The notes under the pieces: model-generated
What the model was told of the DNA's origin: nothing
What the model saw: the letters and a program-made list of their open reading frames with translations, nothing else
The model's database searches: none
Made by a program: the position numbers and the translations under genes
Part shown: one piece after another, positions 17,383 through 27,458 of the stretch
Layout of the letters: the number at the start of each line of letters is the position of its first letter
How positions within the stretch are numbered: the stretch's first letter is position 1
From: Candidatus Midichloriaceae bacterium
Lineage (GTDB): Bacteria; Pseudomonadota; Alphaproteobacteria; Rickettsiales; Midichloriaceae
NCBI GenBank assembly: GCA_029266655.1
Contig: JAQSWL010000002.1
Coordinates: 1 to 52,692, forward strand
DNA length: 52,692 nucleotides
Direction of reading: 5' to 3'

Positions 17383-18863
17383 ATGATCCTTGACTCACCA
17401 GACATGTCCTTAGGTTTTGCAATCCCCATAAGTTCTAATATTGTAGGGGCGACGTCTGCCAATTCCCCATCTTGCAAACCAATTTTACGTGGCCCCACAT
17501 AAATAAAAGGAACTGGATTTAAGGTATGAGCGGTTAAAGGCTGTTTGGCTATCTCATCATACATGCATTCAGCATTTCCATGGTCGGAGGTTATTAAAAG
17601 TTCATAGCGATTTCTTTTACATATATCGACCATTCCTTGCAAGCATACATCTATAGCTTCTATAGACTTAATGGTTGCGCTTAAATCTCCTGTATGGCCT
17701 ACCATATCTGCGTTTGCGTAATTCACTGTTATCATATCATAATTTCCAGATTCTATAGCATCAGCTAGATAATGGGTAATTTCATATGCTGACATTTGTG
17801 GCCTTTTATCGTAAGTTTCAACTCTAGGTGATGGCACTAAAATTCTATCTTCCCCAATATATGGAGTTTCATTACCGCCATTAAAAAAATAAGTAACATG
17901 GGCATATTTTTCAGTTTCAGCTAGCCTTAACTGGGACAGCCCCGCATCTGATATAACTTCGCCCAAAGTATTTTTTATTTCCTCATGCGGGAATAAAACA
18001 TCGCAGCAACTTGCAAGTTTTGTTGAGTATGGACGCATAATTACTTTAGCAGAAAGTTTTGGCATATTACGCTTAAACATTGTAAATTCTTGCTGGCATA
18101 TTGCGGAAGCTATTTGTCTCATTCTATCTGCGCGATAATTTGTAAAAAATACTGCGTCCCCGCTGGCAAATCCTGAATAATTTTCTGCGCTTGCAGGCAC
18201 TAAAAATTCATCAGTTATGCCATCTTTATAATTTTCATTCACATAGTCTTGCACGGCTGTATATTTTGCCCCCATACCTCCTACAATAGTTGCGAAAGCA
18301 GCTTGGGTACGCTCTGTACGATTATCTCTATCCATTGCATAAAACCTGCCTGATATCGAAGTGATCTCGAATCCGGCACTTTCTATTTGATTTAAAAACT
18401 GCAAAACTGATTTTGGGGCAACATCTCTACCATCGGCAATAGCATGAATCACAACATCAACACCCTCTTGGCGCAAAAACTTTGCAATCCTTATTAAATG
18501 CTCAACATGTCCGTGTACTGCGCCATCAGAAACAATCCCAATTAAATGGCATCTAGAATGGGCTTTGATTAACTTATTAATACCAGGAGATTTAAATATA
18601 TCCCCATTTTGTAGTGCATGATTAATTTTTGGAAGGTCTTGAAAAACTCTGCGACCTGCGCCTATAGTTAGATGCCCAACCTCAGAGTTACCAATTTGCC
18701 CATTTGGCAAGCCTACAAATTCCCCAGATGCTTGCAAAAGACTATTTGGGTGTTGTTTCAATAAGGAACGATAAAAAGGAATACTTGCAGAGGCAATCGC
18801 ATTACTGTCTCTGTTTTCAGTGTGTCCCCATCCATCCAATATACACAGTACTATTTTTTTCAT
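17379..18863 (-). CDS. gpmI: 2,3-bisphosphoglycerate-independent phosphoglycerate mutase
   Basis: About 494 residues from ATG 18863 (MKKIVLCILDGWGH); the frame stays open to 18881, six codons earlier. The metal-binding LDGWG, the phospho-Ser motif GNSEVGHLTIGAGR, DGRDV, NYRADRMRQ and SDHGNAE are all present. It interconverts 3- and 2-phosphoglycerate with Mn2+. It indicates that at least lower glycolysis or gluconeogenesis is kept, unlike Rickettsia proper. It sits between a sensor kinase gene (5-base gap or more) and polA (4-base overlap). Confidence 0.96.
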   Translation of the reverse strand: MKKIVLCILDGWGHTENRDSNAIASASIPFYRSLLKQHPNSLLQASGEFVGLPNGQIGNSEVGHLTIGAGRRVFQDLPKINHALQNGDIFKSPGINKLIKAHSRCHLIGIVSDGAVHGHVEHLIRIAKFLRQEGVDVVIHAIADGRDVAPKSVLQFLNQIESAGFEITSISGRFYAMDRDNRTERTQAAFATIVGGMGAKYTAVQDYVNENYKDGITDEFLVPASAENYSGFASGDAVFFTNYRADRMRQIASAICQQEFTMFKRNMPKLSAKVIMRPYSTKLASCCDVLFPHEEIKNTLGEVISDAGLSQLRLAETEKYAHVTYFFNGGNETPYIGEDRILVPSPRVETYDKRPQMSAYEITHYLADAIESGNYDMITVNYANADMVGHTGDLSATIKSIEAIDVCLQGMVDICKRNRYELLITSDHGNAECMYDEIAKQPLTAHTLNPVPFIYVGPRKIGLQDGELADVAPTILELMGIAKPKDMSGESRII

Positions 18864-18886
18864 ATTTCTTATATTACTCATTATAA

Positions 18887-20155
18887 TTATAATGGCACCT
18901 TTACGATCACTCTTAAACCTCCAAGATCACTTTTGGCAAGCTTTATTTTTCCGCCTTGACTATAAATAATACTTTTTACGGCAGCAAGGCCCAACCCAAA
19001 ACCTTTAGAATTTTTATCTAATTTATAAAATGGTTTAAAAACTTTTTTGTAATAATCTTTTGGAATCCCTTTCCCATCATCATCAATAATTAAATACCAA
19101 TGGTCTTGCTCTAAAGAGAAATCTATTTGCACTTTTTCTTTGCAAAATTTAAGCGCATTATCCACAAGATTGTTAAAAGCTCTATCAAATGCATGAGGTT
19201 TAAGGATAACCATGCAAGATTCAACTTTGCTTACAAAATTAATTTTTTGGTTATTGTAAACTCTAATTAAATTCTTGATAGCTACGACAAGATCAAAATT
19301 TTTTGTTGATTCATTTCCTTCTTCTTTAGCAAAATTTAGATAGTCATCGATGATATTTTGCATCAGCTGAATTTCCGTATTTATATCCCCACAAACTTCT
19401 TTGTTTTCAATAAATTGTGTGGAAAGACCCATCCGAGTAAGCGGAGTGCGTAAGTCGTGTGATATATGTGCTAGCAATTGAGTTCGGTAATAAATTTGTC
19501 TTTCTATCCGAGCTTTCATTTTTAAAAATGCCTTACCAGCCGATCTTACTTCTATGGCCCCAGTAGGCTTAAATTTATCAATATCTTGACCTTTGCCAAA
19601 TTTTTCTGCTGCATCAGCAAGTTGTAAAATTGCTTTTATTTGGTTTCTCATGAATACTACAGAGACCAATATCATAAGTATTGCCGCCCCTACCATCCAA
19701 GCAAAAAATACCGTAACTGTAGGGCTATAAACTTTTTTATGTGAACACTGCATTGCGTATACAGTACTAGCATCATGGAAAATTTTTACGATGATATAAT
19801 TCTTATTTTTGTAATATTCAATGAATACTGGTTTTAAAATTGCCGCAGTTATTTGCGTTGATAAACTCTTTAGATATTCATCGGAAGCCCTTGCATTAAA
19901 ATATACATCACTTTTAGATTCTGTAATTTCACTTAATTGGAAGCTAAGTAGCCTGGCTGTTTTCGATGCGTTTTTAAAATCCCCACTTTCAATTTGACTA
20001 TATATAGCTCTTACTTCGCCTACCAAATTGCTTTCAAGTCGCTTTGATATAGAATCCCAATGACGCTCATAAAAGATATAAAGCCCCACAAATTGCAGTA
20101 TCAAAATCGGTATAATTATTATTAATAGGAATCTAAAAAATAACCCTTTTAACAC
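18887..20155 (-). CDS. Sensor histidine kinase, EnvZ-like
   Basis: 422 residues starting at a GTG. A membrane helix (~7-28), a periplasmic domain (~30-150), a second helix (~150-170), a HAMP linker, then the kinase core: H-box AHISHDLRTPLTRM, N-box NNLVDNALKFC, G1 DDDGKGIP, F FKPFYKLD and G2 GFGLGLAAVKSI. The H-box and size are EnvZ-like. The signal is unknown. No response regulator is adjacent, so it is an orphan within a metabolic operon (kinase-gpmI-polA). Rickettsia encode an EnvZ homologue, which may be the counterpart. Confidence 0.88.
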   Translation of the reverse strand: MLKGLFFRFLLIIIIPILILQFVGLYIFYERHWDSISKRLESNLVGEVRAIYSQIESGDFKNASKTARLLSFQLSEITESKSDVYFNARASDEYLKSLSTQITAAILKPVFIEYYKNKNYIIVKIFHDASTVYAMQCSHKKVYSPTVTVFFAWMVGAAILMILVSVVFMRNQIKAILQLADAAEKFGKGQDIDKFKPTGAIEVRSAGKAFLKMKARIERQIYYRTQLLAHISHDLRTPLTRMGLSTQFIENKEVCGDINTEIQLMQNIIDDYLNFAKEEGNESTKNFDLVVAIKNLIRVYNNQKINFVSKVESCMVILKPHAFDRAFNNLVDNALKFCKEKVQIDFSLEQDHWYLIIDDDGKGIPKDYYKKVFKPFYKLDKNSKGFGLGLAAVKSIIYSQGGKIKLAKSDLGGLRVIVKVPL

Positions 20156-20253
20156 CTTTAAAAACCCTAGGAGCTTATCAGCATGTTATATCACAAAATT
20201 TTTTGATAACAAAGCTTTCTATTATTTCGACTTGAAGGCAAAAAAGGGATAGA

Positions 20254-20402
20254 TTATACTTCTATTGGCAAAAGGTATAGACGACAGGAAATTTGAAAAA
20301 GTGGGAGGAGCAGCAATGGAGAGCACCTTAAGCCTATACTAATAGGTGCGGACGCGGAGAAATTAGATGCGACGCTCCAATCTTTCAAATTAACGGAGTA
20401 TA
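20254..20402 (+). repeat. Family C structured repeat, copy 1
   Basis: About 149 bp. Arms AATTTGAAA (20290-20298) and TTTCAAATT (20383-20391) form an outer stem, and the centre has a CCTAT/ATAGG hairpin. Relative to copies 2 and 3 it lacks about 13 bases near its 5' end. It ends 32 bases before the addA-like start codon, in the same orientation. Confidence 0.9.
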
Positions 20403-20434
20403 CGATACCAAATCACCATTCATCAATAACTGAC

Positions 20435-22924
20435 ATGCTCTCAACCCCTGTAAACGTGCAAAAAATAGCAGCTAACCCTGAACATTCGGTATTTCTTTCT
20501 GCATCTGCTGGTACCGGAAAGACTAAAGTATTATGTGATAGATTTATCAACTTGATGTTAAGTGGCAGCAAACCAAGCAAGATTATGTGCATAACCTATA
20601 CAAACTCAGCAGCCACAGAGATGCTAGATAGAGTGACAACACTTGCACAAAACTATTCGAAATTAAGCGATGAAGAAATAAAAAACCTTTTTGGTAATGC
20701 TTCAATTGATAAAGTCCGCAGCCTTTATACGGAAATATTATTTAATAAATACGACTTAAAAATTCAAACTCTCCACTCTTTTTGTCTAGAAATAATCACG
20801 CGGTATCAAAAGTCTTATGGCATGAAAAACAGGGCATTAATAGACCACGCGATAAAGCGCAGAGCACTTAAAGAAATTTTTTATGAAATATCCAATAATT
20901 TTTTAAATCTATCGGAAGAAATTTCTTCAGCATTTATAGAACTATCTAAACATTGTGCTGCGTACACTATAGAGCAACGCATTACAAATTTGATGTATGA
21001 AACATCTGATCTTAAAGAATACTTATCCAAACATGAGGACCTACAAAAGCATATTTTTTTCTTAAATGGAGCGGAGGTTGGTTTTAACTATCAGCTTCAA
21101 AAGACTAAAGTTATTGAATATGCTCAGCAGGAGTTGCCACAAATACTAAGAAATTTGAGCGAAGTTGATAGCAAGGCTAATGCAATTTTGGAAGCTATCG
21201 AAAATTCAAACTATGAAACATTAGAAAAAAGTTTGCTAACTTTAGATGGGAATCCAAGAAAATTGTTTTATAGCAAAAAAGCCCTTACTGCCGATCCCAG
21301 AGCTTTAGATGCAGTGAGTAGTGTACAAAATGTTATAATGGATCTTGAGCAGAAAAATCGCAATTATATGTTTGCAAAATTAAACTTGGCTTTTATTCAA
21401 CTCACTAAAGAAATGCTGGTAAGATATACCGCATTTAAAATTGAAAAAGGTTACTTAGATTATGATGATATCATATCCGAAGCACTAGATTTATTATGCG
21501 CTGATCCTGGAATTTTATATCATTTGGACTATGAAATTGATCATATTTTAGTGGATGAGGCTCAAGATTTAAGTGAGAAACAATGGCTGCTTATTGAGAT
21601 GTTAAGCAGTGAGTTTTTTGCAGGCGTTGGGGCTAGAGAGCTGAGACGCACTCTATTTATAGTGGGCGATTTTAAGCAGTCTATTTTTAGTTTTCAGGGT
21701 GCAGACCCAGAAATTTTTAAATCCAAATTTCATTCTTTTGCTTCCCTTTCTTCTGATACTAGTCTTTGGAAGAATTTGACAATGAACCTTTCTTTTAGGT
21801 CAGAGCAATCCATCTTAAATTTAGCTAATAATATTTTCCCCAAGATTTTCTCCGATTACATAGAGCATAAAGCATTTAAAACTGGGCCTGGTCATATAGA
21901 AGTTTGGCCACTGGTTGAGCCAACACCCAAGCAAAAGTCAGAAATATGGGATATGCCCTCAAAAGAAATTGATGTGGATAATAACCATTATCAACTAGCT
22001 GAATTTATTGCTGCAAAGGTCTTGAGCCTGCTTAAAAGTTCATCTGCAAAACCAGATGATATAATGATTTTGGTGCGTAAGCGTTCACAAATGGTAGATA
22101 TTTTAGCCGCGAAATTAAGGAATTATGGGTTTAAAGTAAATACACCAAAATATGGAAGATTTAAAGATGACCTGATAATCATGGATATTATTTCAGCGCT
22201 TGAATTCACACTTAATCCGGATGATGACCTTAACTTAGCTGGGCTATTAAAATCACCGTTTTTTGGCATTACTGAGGAAAAGCTTTTTGAGCTCGCGTTC
22301 AATAGAAAAGGTACTTTGCTGGAATCAATAAAGCAAAAAGATCCAAGTCTGGGAACGAAGCTTGAAGATATAAGCACTTTATTCAAACAGCTTCCTATTT
22401 TAGCCGCGCTAATATCTTTACTTTCTGATACAACCACATTTGTAAAAAGATTTGGGGAGCTAGCAAAAGATACTATAGACAGCTTTTTGGAAGCAGCTCA
22501 TGCGTTTTATAAAATCCAAAATGGCGCAGGCGTTAAAAGTTTTCTCGATTATTTGGAGTTTTATCAAAGCCCGTCTACAACCCATAAAGCAGATTCTGAA
22601 TCGATAAGAATTATGACAGTGCATGGCGCTAAGGGTCTTCAAGCCCCAATTGTTATTTTAGCAGATGCCGCATCTTCTGAAGCAAATAGTTCTGATGATG
22701 TATTCTTCCATGGAGGAGAACTATATTTTGCCGTGGGGGCACACCAAAAATCTGCTCATTACGAATCGGTTCTGGCAAATATAAAGCAGCAAAATGCCGA
22801 AGAAAGCAAACGTTTGCTTTATGTAGCAGTGACAAGGGCAGAAAGAGAACTATACGTTACCGGCATAAAAGGCAGAAGCCACAGTTGGTATGATACCATT
22901 TCAATGGGATATACTTACTCCTAA
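20435..22924 (+). CDS. addA: AddA-like UvrD-family helicase, lacking the C-terminal nuclease domain
   Basis: 829 residues of superfamily 1A helicase: Walker A SASAGTGKTKVL, motif Ia TYTNSAATEM, LHSFC, motif II VDEAQDLSEKQW, motif III FIVGDFKQSIFSFQGADP, motif IV LSFRSEQSIL, motif V TVHGAKGLQAP and motif VI LLYVAVTRAERELYV. These fit the AddA subunit of AddAB, which resects double-strand breaks for RecA. The usual alphaproteobacterial protein is about 1,100 residues, with a RecB-type nuclease at the C-terminus; this one ends 24 residues after motif VI, and its last codons and stop fall in the start of a family C repeat. addB is not in the window. Confidence 0.85.
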   Translation: MLSTPVNVQKIAANPEHSVFLSASAGTGKTKVLCDRFINLMLSGSKPSKIMCITYTNSAATEMLDRVTTLAQNYSKLSDEEIKNLFGNASIDKVRSLYTEILFNKYDLKIQTLHSFCLEIITRYQKSYGMKNRALIDHAIKRRALKEIFYEISNNFLNLSEEISSAFIELSKHCAAYTIEQRITNLMYETSDLKEYLSKHEDLQKHIFFLNGAEVGFNYQLQKTKVIEYAQQELPQILRNLSEVDSKANAILEAIENSNYETLEKSLLTLDGNPRKLFYSKKALTADPRALDAVSSVQNVIMDLEQKNRNYMFAKLNLAFIQLTKEMLVRYTAFKIEKGYLDYDDIISEALDLLCADPGILYHLDYEIDHILVDEAQDLSEKQWLLIEMLSSEFFAGVGARELRRTLFIVGDFKQSIFSFQGADPEIFKSKFHSFASLSSDTSLWKNLTMNLSFRSEQSILNLANNIFPKIFSDYIEHKAFKTGPGHIEVWPLVEPTPKQKSEIWDMPSKEIDVDNNHYQLAEFIAAKVLSLLKSSSAKPDDIMILVRKRSQMVDILAAKLRNYGFKVNTPKYGRFKDDLIIMDIISALEFTLNPDDDLNLAGLLKSPFFGITEEKLFELAFNRKGTLLESIKQKDPSLGTKLEDISTLFKQLPILAALISLLSDTTTFVKRFGELAKDTIDSFLEAAHAFYKIQNGAGVKSFLDYLEFYQSPSTTHKADSESIRIMTVHGAKGLQAPIVILADAASSEANSSDDVFFHGGELYFAVGAHQKSAHYESVLANIKQQNAEESKRLLYVAVTRAERELYVTGIKGRSHSWYDTISMGYTYS

Positions 22925-23070
22925 ATTAAGAGTTGGCAAAAAGGTATAGACGACAGGAAATTTGAAAAAGTGATAGGAGCAGCAATTTGAGCACCGTAAG
23001 CCTATATTAATAGGTGCGGATGCGGAGAGATTAGCTGCGACGCCCTAATTTTTCAAATTAACGGAGTATA
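22910..23070 (+). repeat. Family C structured repeat, copy 2
   Basis: About 161 bp, nearly identical to copy 3. The outer stem extends to 11 pairs (AATTTGAAAAA with TTTTTCAAATT) and the central hairpin CCTATATTAATAGG is kept. Its first bases encode the last residues and stop of the addA-like gene. It ends 83 bases before prfA in the same orientation. Confidence 0.92.
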
Positions 23071-23153
23071 TAGCACTGTCTAATCCCGCATTGCAAATTT
23101 AAAGCAGATGAGCTATATTTCTACAGCGAATTGAATTAGTTAGTTTAGATATA

Positions 23154-24230
23154 ATGTCTCTTAACGGAAGGTTAGAAAAAATTATTGCTCGTCATACCGC
23201 TTTAGGCGATAAAATGATGGATCCATCATCTATGAGCCAACAGGAATATGCAGCAATTGCCAAGGAAAGGGCAGATCTAGAAGAAGTGGTTACCCTAGGA
23301 CAGCAATATGTAAAGCAGCTTAGCGACTTGCAGGATTCTGAAGAACTTGCTAAGGATGCATCTTTAGATGCCGAGCTCAAAGAAATAGTTACCGAAGATA
23401 TAAAAACACTTAAAACCAGCATTGAAGAGCTGGAGCATAAAATAAAAGTTGAATTGTTGCCGAAAGACGCGGCAGATCACAAAAACGCAATTTTGGAAAT
23501 TCGCGCGGGTACCGGCGGAGAAGAAGCTGCACTTTTTGCCGCTGAGCTCTTTCGTATGTATAATAAATTTGCCGACCGTAAAGGGTGGAAATTTGAAGTG
23601 GTTGCAATTGCGCAAACTGGTTTAGACGGCTGCAAAGAAGCTCAAGCTATTATATCCGGCAAAGATGTATTTGCGAATCTCAAGTTTGAGTCTGGCGTAC
23701 ATAGGGTACAGCGCGTGCCAGAAACAGAAACTAGTGGTCGCATTCATACTTCTGCTGCAACAGTTGCCGTTTTACCAGAAGCGGAAGAAGTTGACATTCA
23801 ATTGAATGAAAGTGACTTAAGAATAGATGTATACCGCGCTAGTGGCGCAGGTGGCCAGCACGTAAACACCACAGATAGTGCTGTGCGCATTACCCATATT
23901 CCTACAGGTGTTTGTGTAAGCATGCAGGATGAAAAATCTCAACATAAAAATAAAGCTAAAGCCATGAAAATCTTACTTTCTAGGCTTTATGATAACGAAC
24001 GCCAGATGAGAGATTCCGAAAGATCTGCGATGCGCAAAGGGCAAGTTGGTAGCGGCGATAGATCTGAACGCATTCGCACATACAATTACCATGAGGGCAG
24101 AGTTACAGATCATCGCATCCCACTTACTCTTTACAAATTACCCAAGGTAATTGGTGAAGGTGAGTTAGATGAGTTTATAGATGCCTTAGTTGCCAAAGAC
24201 CAAGCAGAAAGGCTGGCTAACCAGGGGTAA
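23154..24230 (+). CDS. prfA: Peptide chain release factor 1
   Basis: 358 residues. The GGQ motif in [19 protein letters not shown] carries the peptidyl-tRNA hydrolysis Gln. The domain order is as in RF1 (N-terminal helical domain, [16 protein letters not shown] domain). RF1 terminates at UAA and UAG. This is relevant because a UAG interrupts the HEPN gene at 41602 in this same window; RF1 appears intact. The usual prmC partner is not downstream; a family C repeat and fliD follow. Confidence 0.96.
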   Translation: MSLNGRLEKIIARHTALGDKMMDPSSMSQQEYAAIAKERADLEEVVTLGQQYVKQLSDLQDSEELAKDASLDAELKEIVTEDIKTLKTSIEELEHKIKVELLPKDAADHKNAILEIRAGTGGEEAALFAAELFRMYNKFADRKGWKFEVVAIAQTGLDGCKEAQAIISGKDVFANLKFESGVHRVQRVPETETSGRIHTSAATVAVLPEAEEVDIQLNESDLRIDVYRASGAGGQHVNTTDSAVRITHIPTGVCVSMQDEKSQHKNKAKAMKILLSRLYDNERQMRDSERSAMRKGQVGSGDRSERIRTYNYHEGRVTDHRIPLTLYKLPKVIGEGELDEFIDALVAKDQAERLANQG

Positions 24231-24270
24231 CTAACGTGATCCATGGATAAAATGGCATGATTATTGCATG

Positions 24271-24430
24271 TATACTTCTCATAAATTAAGAGTTGGCAAA
24301 AAGGTATAGACGACAGGAAATTTGAAAAAGTGGTAGGAGCAGCAATTTGAGCACCGTAAGCCTATATTAATAGGTGCGGATGCGGAGAGATTAGCTGCGA
24401 CGCCCCAATTTTTCAAATTAACGGAGTATA
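24271..24430 (+). repeat. Family C structured repeat, copy 3
   Basis: About 160 bp, differing from copy 2 by only a few bases in the alignable core. It has the same outer stem and CCTAT/ATAGG hairpin. It ends 23 bases before the fliD start codon, in the same orientation, so it would form nearly the whole 5' leader if transcribed. Confidence 0.92.
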
Positions 24431-24453
24431 GATAGTGTTAATCTGGTGCAGTT

Positions 24454-26241
24454 ATGAAAAAAATAGATTTTGGTGGCACAGCTGGGCAAACGCGTAGATC
24501 GGGGATTAATTCTGGCGTAGACACAGAAGCTTTGATAAAAGCGGAACTGGAAAAGCGCGAAAAACCAGTACAGCTAGATCGTGATAAAGTTACTTTCAAC
24601 AATGAAAAAATTCAGGCTCTTACACAATTGGAATCTATGTTGGGTTCGTTTCAGGATATTCTAGCACCGCTTAAAGGAGCACAGAATTTCCTAGATACTC
24701 CAAGCGCTCTGAAATCAAAACTTGTAAGCTTAAGCTCTACAACTACAGAAGATCCAGATAAATTTATTGCGATTTCAGCAGCAAGCAACGCAACACTTGG
24801 CGGATTTACTATCCAGATCAACCAGGTGGCGTTAAACAAAATCATATCTACTATAAGTTTTTCAAGCCTCACCTCTTCTGCAACTAATGTAGTGGGCGAC
24901 CCTGTTGACCCCAATCTATTTTCCCCAGGCACATTTCAAATAAACGGTCAGAATGTAACTGTAAATCAAGGGGATTCGTTAAGCACAATTATGAGCAATA
25001 TTAACTCAGTCAGCGCGACTTCACAAGTTACAGCTCAAATTATATCCCCTATTAGTGGCACCTATAAATTGCTATTACAATCCACCGCGACTGGCTTGGC
25101 AAATGACATAGTAATAACTGATGCATCAAATGTATTGAATAGTGTAATAAGTGGTGGAACAGTTTTGCAACCAGCACAAGATGCCATTTTCACTTATGAT
25201 AACATTACGGTACAGCGCTCCACAAACACAATTGGAGATTTTATAGATGGCGTAACATTTACTTTATTGAAGCCAACTACAATCACAATATACACGCCGG
25301 CACCCACTCAGCAATATTTCCAAATTAATGCCCTGATAGAGAACGATATTCAAACCGCAGCTAATGCTATCCAAAATTTTGTGGATAGCTACAATTCATT
25401 AAATAAATTTATTACTCAGCAACAAGCGACCGATGCAGAGGGTAAATACTATGACACAGCAAAAATAAAGAATGATTATTATGTTAGTAACTTGGCAACA
25501 AATATTTCATTAATTGCTTGCCAAGTAGCGTATTTAGCAGAGGTATCAGGGAATTTTGGTATTACTTCAATTGATGAAGTGCCGGCTAATCCCAATACAA
25601 AGGAACCTAAATACAATAACCTACTTGCTCTTTCTAGACCTGTTTTAGAGAATGCTTTGAGTACCAATTTTAGTACAATTTGCTCTTATTTTGAATACAA
25701 TTTAAGTGGGGCACCCAGCACATTTACAATGTATAAGCATGGTGATGGAATATTAAATGGAGCGCTTTCAATTACGATAGATATCACCCAACCCTCATCT
25801 CAAATAGTTAATGCTACTTTTAATAGCTCCAGTATTAATATGCAGTTTATTCCTACAAATGCAGGTGATTTAACCCAAGGTGGGTTTATAATAGGTGCCG
25901 CAGGATCATTCATGGATGGCTATGAATTTGGCTACACAGGTTTAGGCAATGAAACTATTAACCTAACAATAACGCGAGGTGTTGCAGATAGGCTTTATTC
26001 CTTAGTTAGTAGTGCCATTGGTTCAGATTCATACACAGGGACCTCAGCTTTGCAGACTTCTATTTCTTCTTTGGCTAGTGACAACTATTATAAAACCGAG
26101 TCCATTAAACGACAAGAAAGGGAATTAGAATCTTATAAGAATCAGCTAGTGCAAAAATATGCTAAAATGGAGGCGCAACTAGCAAAAGCTAATGCAACTA
26201 TAGCCGCTATTGAAGCGCAACAAAGAGCAGTGAGTAAATAA
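24454..26241 (+). CDS. fliD: Flagellar filament cap protein FliD (hook-associated protein 2)
   Basis: 595 residues. The N-terminal block (SGVDTEALIKAELEKREKPVQ with heptad repeats) and the C-terminal coiled coil (YYKTESIKRQERELESYKNQLVQKYAKMEAQLAKA) are the D0 regions of FliD, and the centre holds the beta-rich D1-D3 cap domains (QINQVALNK, GTFQINGQNVTV). FliD caps the flagellum and promotes flagellin polymerisation outside the cell. It ends ATAATGAAA, overlapping the start of the FliS-like gene. It is the main evidence that this lineage kept flagellar genes. Confidence 0.92.
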   Translation: MKKIDFGGTAGQTRRSGINSGVDTEALIKAELEKREKPVQLDRDKVTFNNEKIQALTQLESMLGSFQDILAPLKGAQNFLDTPSALKSKLVSLSSTTTEDPDKFIAISAASNATLGGFTIQINQVALNKIISTISFSSLTSSATNVVGDPVDPNLFSPGTFQINGQNVTVNQGDSLSTIMSNINSVSATSQVTAQIISPISGTYKLLLQSTATGLANDIVITDASNVLNSVISGGTVLQPAQDAIFTYDNITVQRSTNTIGDFIDGVTFTLLKPTTITIYTPAPTQQYFQINALIENDIQTAANAIQNFVDSYNSLNKFITQQQATDAEGKYYDTAKIKNDYYVSNLATNISLIACQVAYLAEVSGNFGITSIDEVPANPNTKEPKYNNLLALSRPVLENALSTNFSTICSYFEYNLSGAPSTFTMYKHGDGILNGALSITIDITQPSSQIVNATFNSSSINMQFIPTNAGDLTQGGFIIGAAGSFMDGYEFGYTGLGNETINLTITRGVADRLYSLVSSAIGSDSYTGTSALQTSISSLASDNYYKTESIKRQERELESYKNQLVQKYAKMEAQLAKANATIAAIEAQQRAVSK

Positions 26242-26735
26242 TGAAACACATATCTCAGGATCTTTCTTCATTTATAACTTTAAAACAGGTAGCTCAGGAG
26301 ACTGAAAACGCACCAAAAAGATATGCTAATACCACTTATATTTCTGAGGAAGAAGGCATAAAGATATATATGAGAGCTGCCGATAAGATAAAATCTAACA
26401 TTCAAAGCATTATAGAGTTAGAGCGGAAAATAGCTTATATTAAAAGGATGCAAGGGTCTTCAAATGAGTCTACAGAATTAAGGCAGTCTATAACTGAACT
26501 CTATATAAAAACCAAAGCTATTATTGAAGAATTTATAAGGGGCTTTTCGGTTAGCCATGATGCAGAATCTCAGGCTATCATGTCATTGTTGCACCGGCTG
26601 TTTTTTAACATGCTAGAATTTTTAAACTTAGCCTATACTACTAGCAAGATTGAGTATTTCGATAGAGCAATAGCAAGGCTTGAGCAGGCGGAATCCTTAT
26701 TTTCTCAGATGCTATTGCTTGAGAAAAAAGAGTAG
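26241..26735 (+). CDS. fliS: FliS-like flagellar export chaperone
   Basis: 164 residues, almost wholly helical, with the FliS-like stretch YMRAADKIKSNIQSIIELE near residue 45 and a late LEFLNLAYTTSKIEYFDRAIARLEQAESLFSQML. FliS keeps flagellin unpolymerised in the cytoplasm. It is longer than typical FliS (about 130), with a 40-residue N-terminal extension. The assignment leans on its one-base overlap with fliD, the common fliD-fliS order. Confidence 0.75.
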   Translation: MKHISQDLSSFITLKQVAQETENAPKRYANTTYISEEEGIKIYMRAADKIKSNIQSIIELERKIAYIKRMQGSSNESTELRQSITELYIKTKAIIEEFIRGFSVSHDAESQAIMSLLHRLFFNMLEFLNLAYTTSKIEYFDRAIARLEQAESLFSQMLLLEKKE

Positions 26736-26786
26736 ACGATTTTTGATTATGGTGATATCTTGCTCGAGGAATATATTTGCGAGCTT

Positions 26787-27275
26787 ATGTTTATGAATTT
26801 TATTACAAAATGTATCTCTGCTGTTGCGATTGTTACTCTTTTATCAGGGTGCCAAACTAATGAAGCAGGTGAGATAAGTAAATCTCAGCTATTAGGTGTA
26901 ACTGGTGCTATTGCTGGTGGAGTTATAGGCTCTAATGTTGGCAAGGGATCTGGAAATACAGCTGCAATTATTGGTGGAACACTTTTAGGCGCAGCATTTG
27001 GTAGTGAAATTGGTAAATCTTTAGATAAAAACGATGTGATGTACCATAATCGCACTCAAACCCAAGCACTCGAGTATAATAGAGTTGGTACCACATCCTC
27101 CTGGAAAAACCCTGATAGCGGCGCATCTGGAAGTATAACCCCAACAAAAACTTATGATAGTGGTGGCAGGTATTGCAGGGAGTATACACAAAACATACAA
27201 GTTGGTGGAAAAACACAATCTGGTCACGGCACCGCATGCCGTAATCCAGACGGCACATGGGAAATAGTGAAATAA
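26787..27275 (+). CDS. 17-kDa surface antigen-like lipoprotein
   Basis: About 163 residues from ATG 26787 (ATG 26793 also possible; the frame opens at a TTG at 26760). The signal peptide ends in the lipobox LLSGC. A glycine-zipper segment follows (GAIAGGVIGSNVGKGSGNTAAIIGGTLLGAAFGSEIGKSLD), then YCREYTQNIQVGGK and ACRNPDGTWEIV, the hallmark end of the Rickettsia 17-kDa antigen. It is anchored in a membrane by the lipidated Cys and is probably surface exposed or periplasmic. It is close behind fliS but with its own spacing of about 50 bases. Confidence 0.92.
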   Translation: MFMNFITKCISAVAIVTLLSGCQTNEAGEISKSQLLGVTGAIAGGVIGSNVGKGSGNTAAIIGGTLLGAAFGSEIGKSLDKNDVMYHNRTQTQALEYNRVGTTSSWKNPDSGASGSITPTKTYDSGGRYCREYTQNIQVGGKTQSGHGTACRNPDGTWEIVK

Positions 27276-27458
27276 CCTCAACTAATTCAACTCAAATTAC
27301 TACAAGATCCCACATCTCGTGTGAGATGAAAAAGAAATGAGTTGTGAAGAATTGCCACGTCGCCACTAGGCCCCATAACTGTTGAAAGTGAAAAAGCAAG
27401 AAAAATGTATTCTAAGAACCGATAAGAAGGTGGAGAAATGAATACATTATAAGAGATA

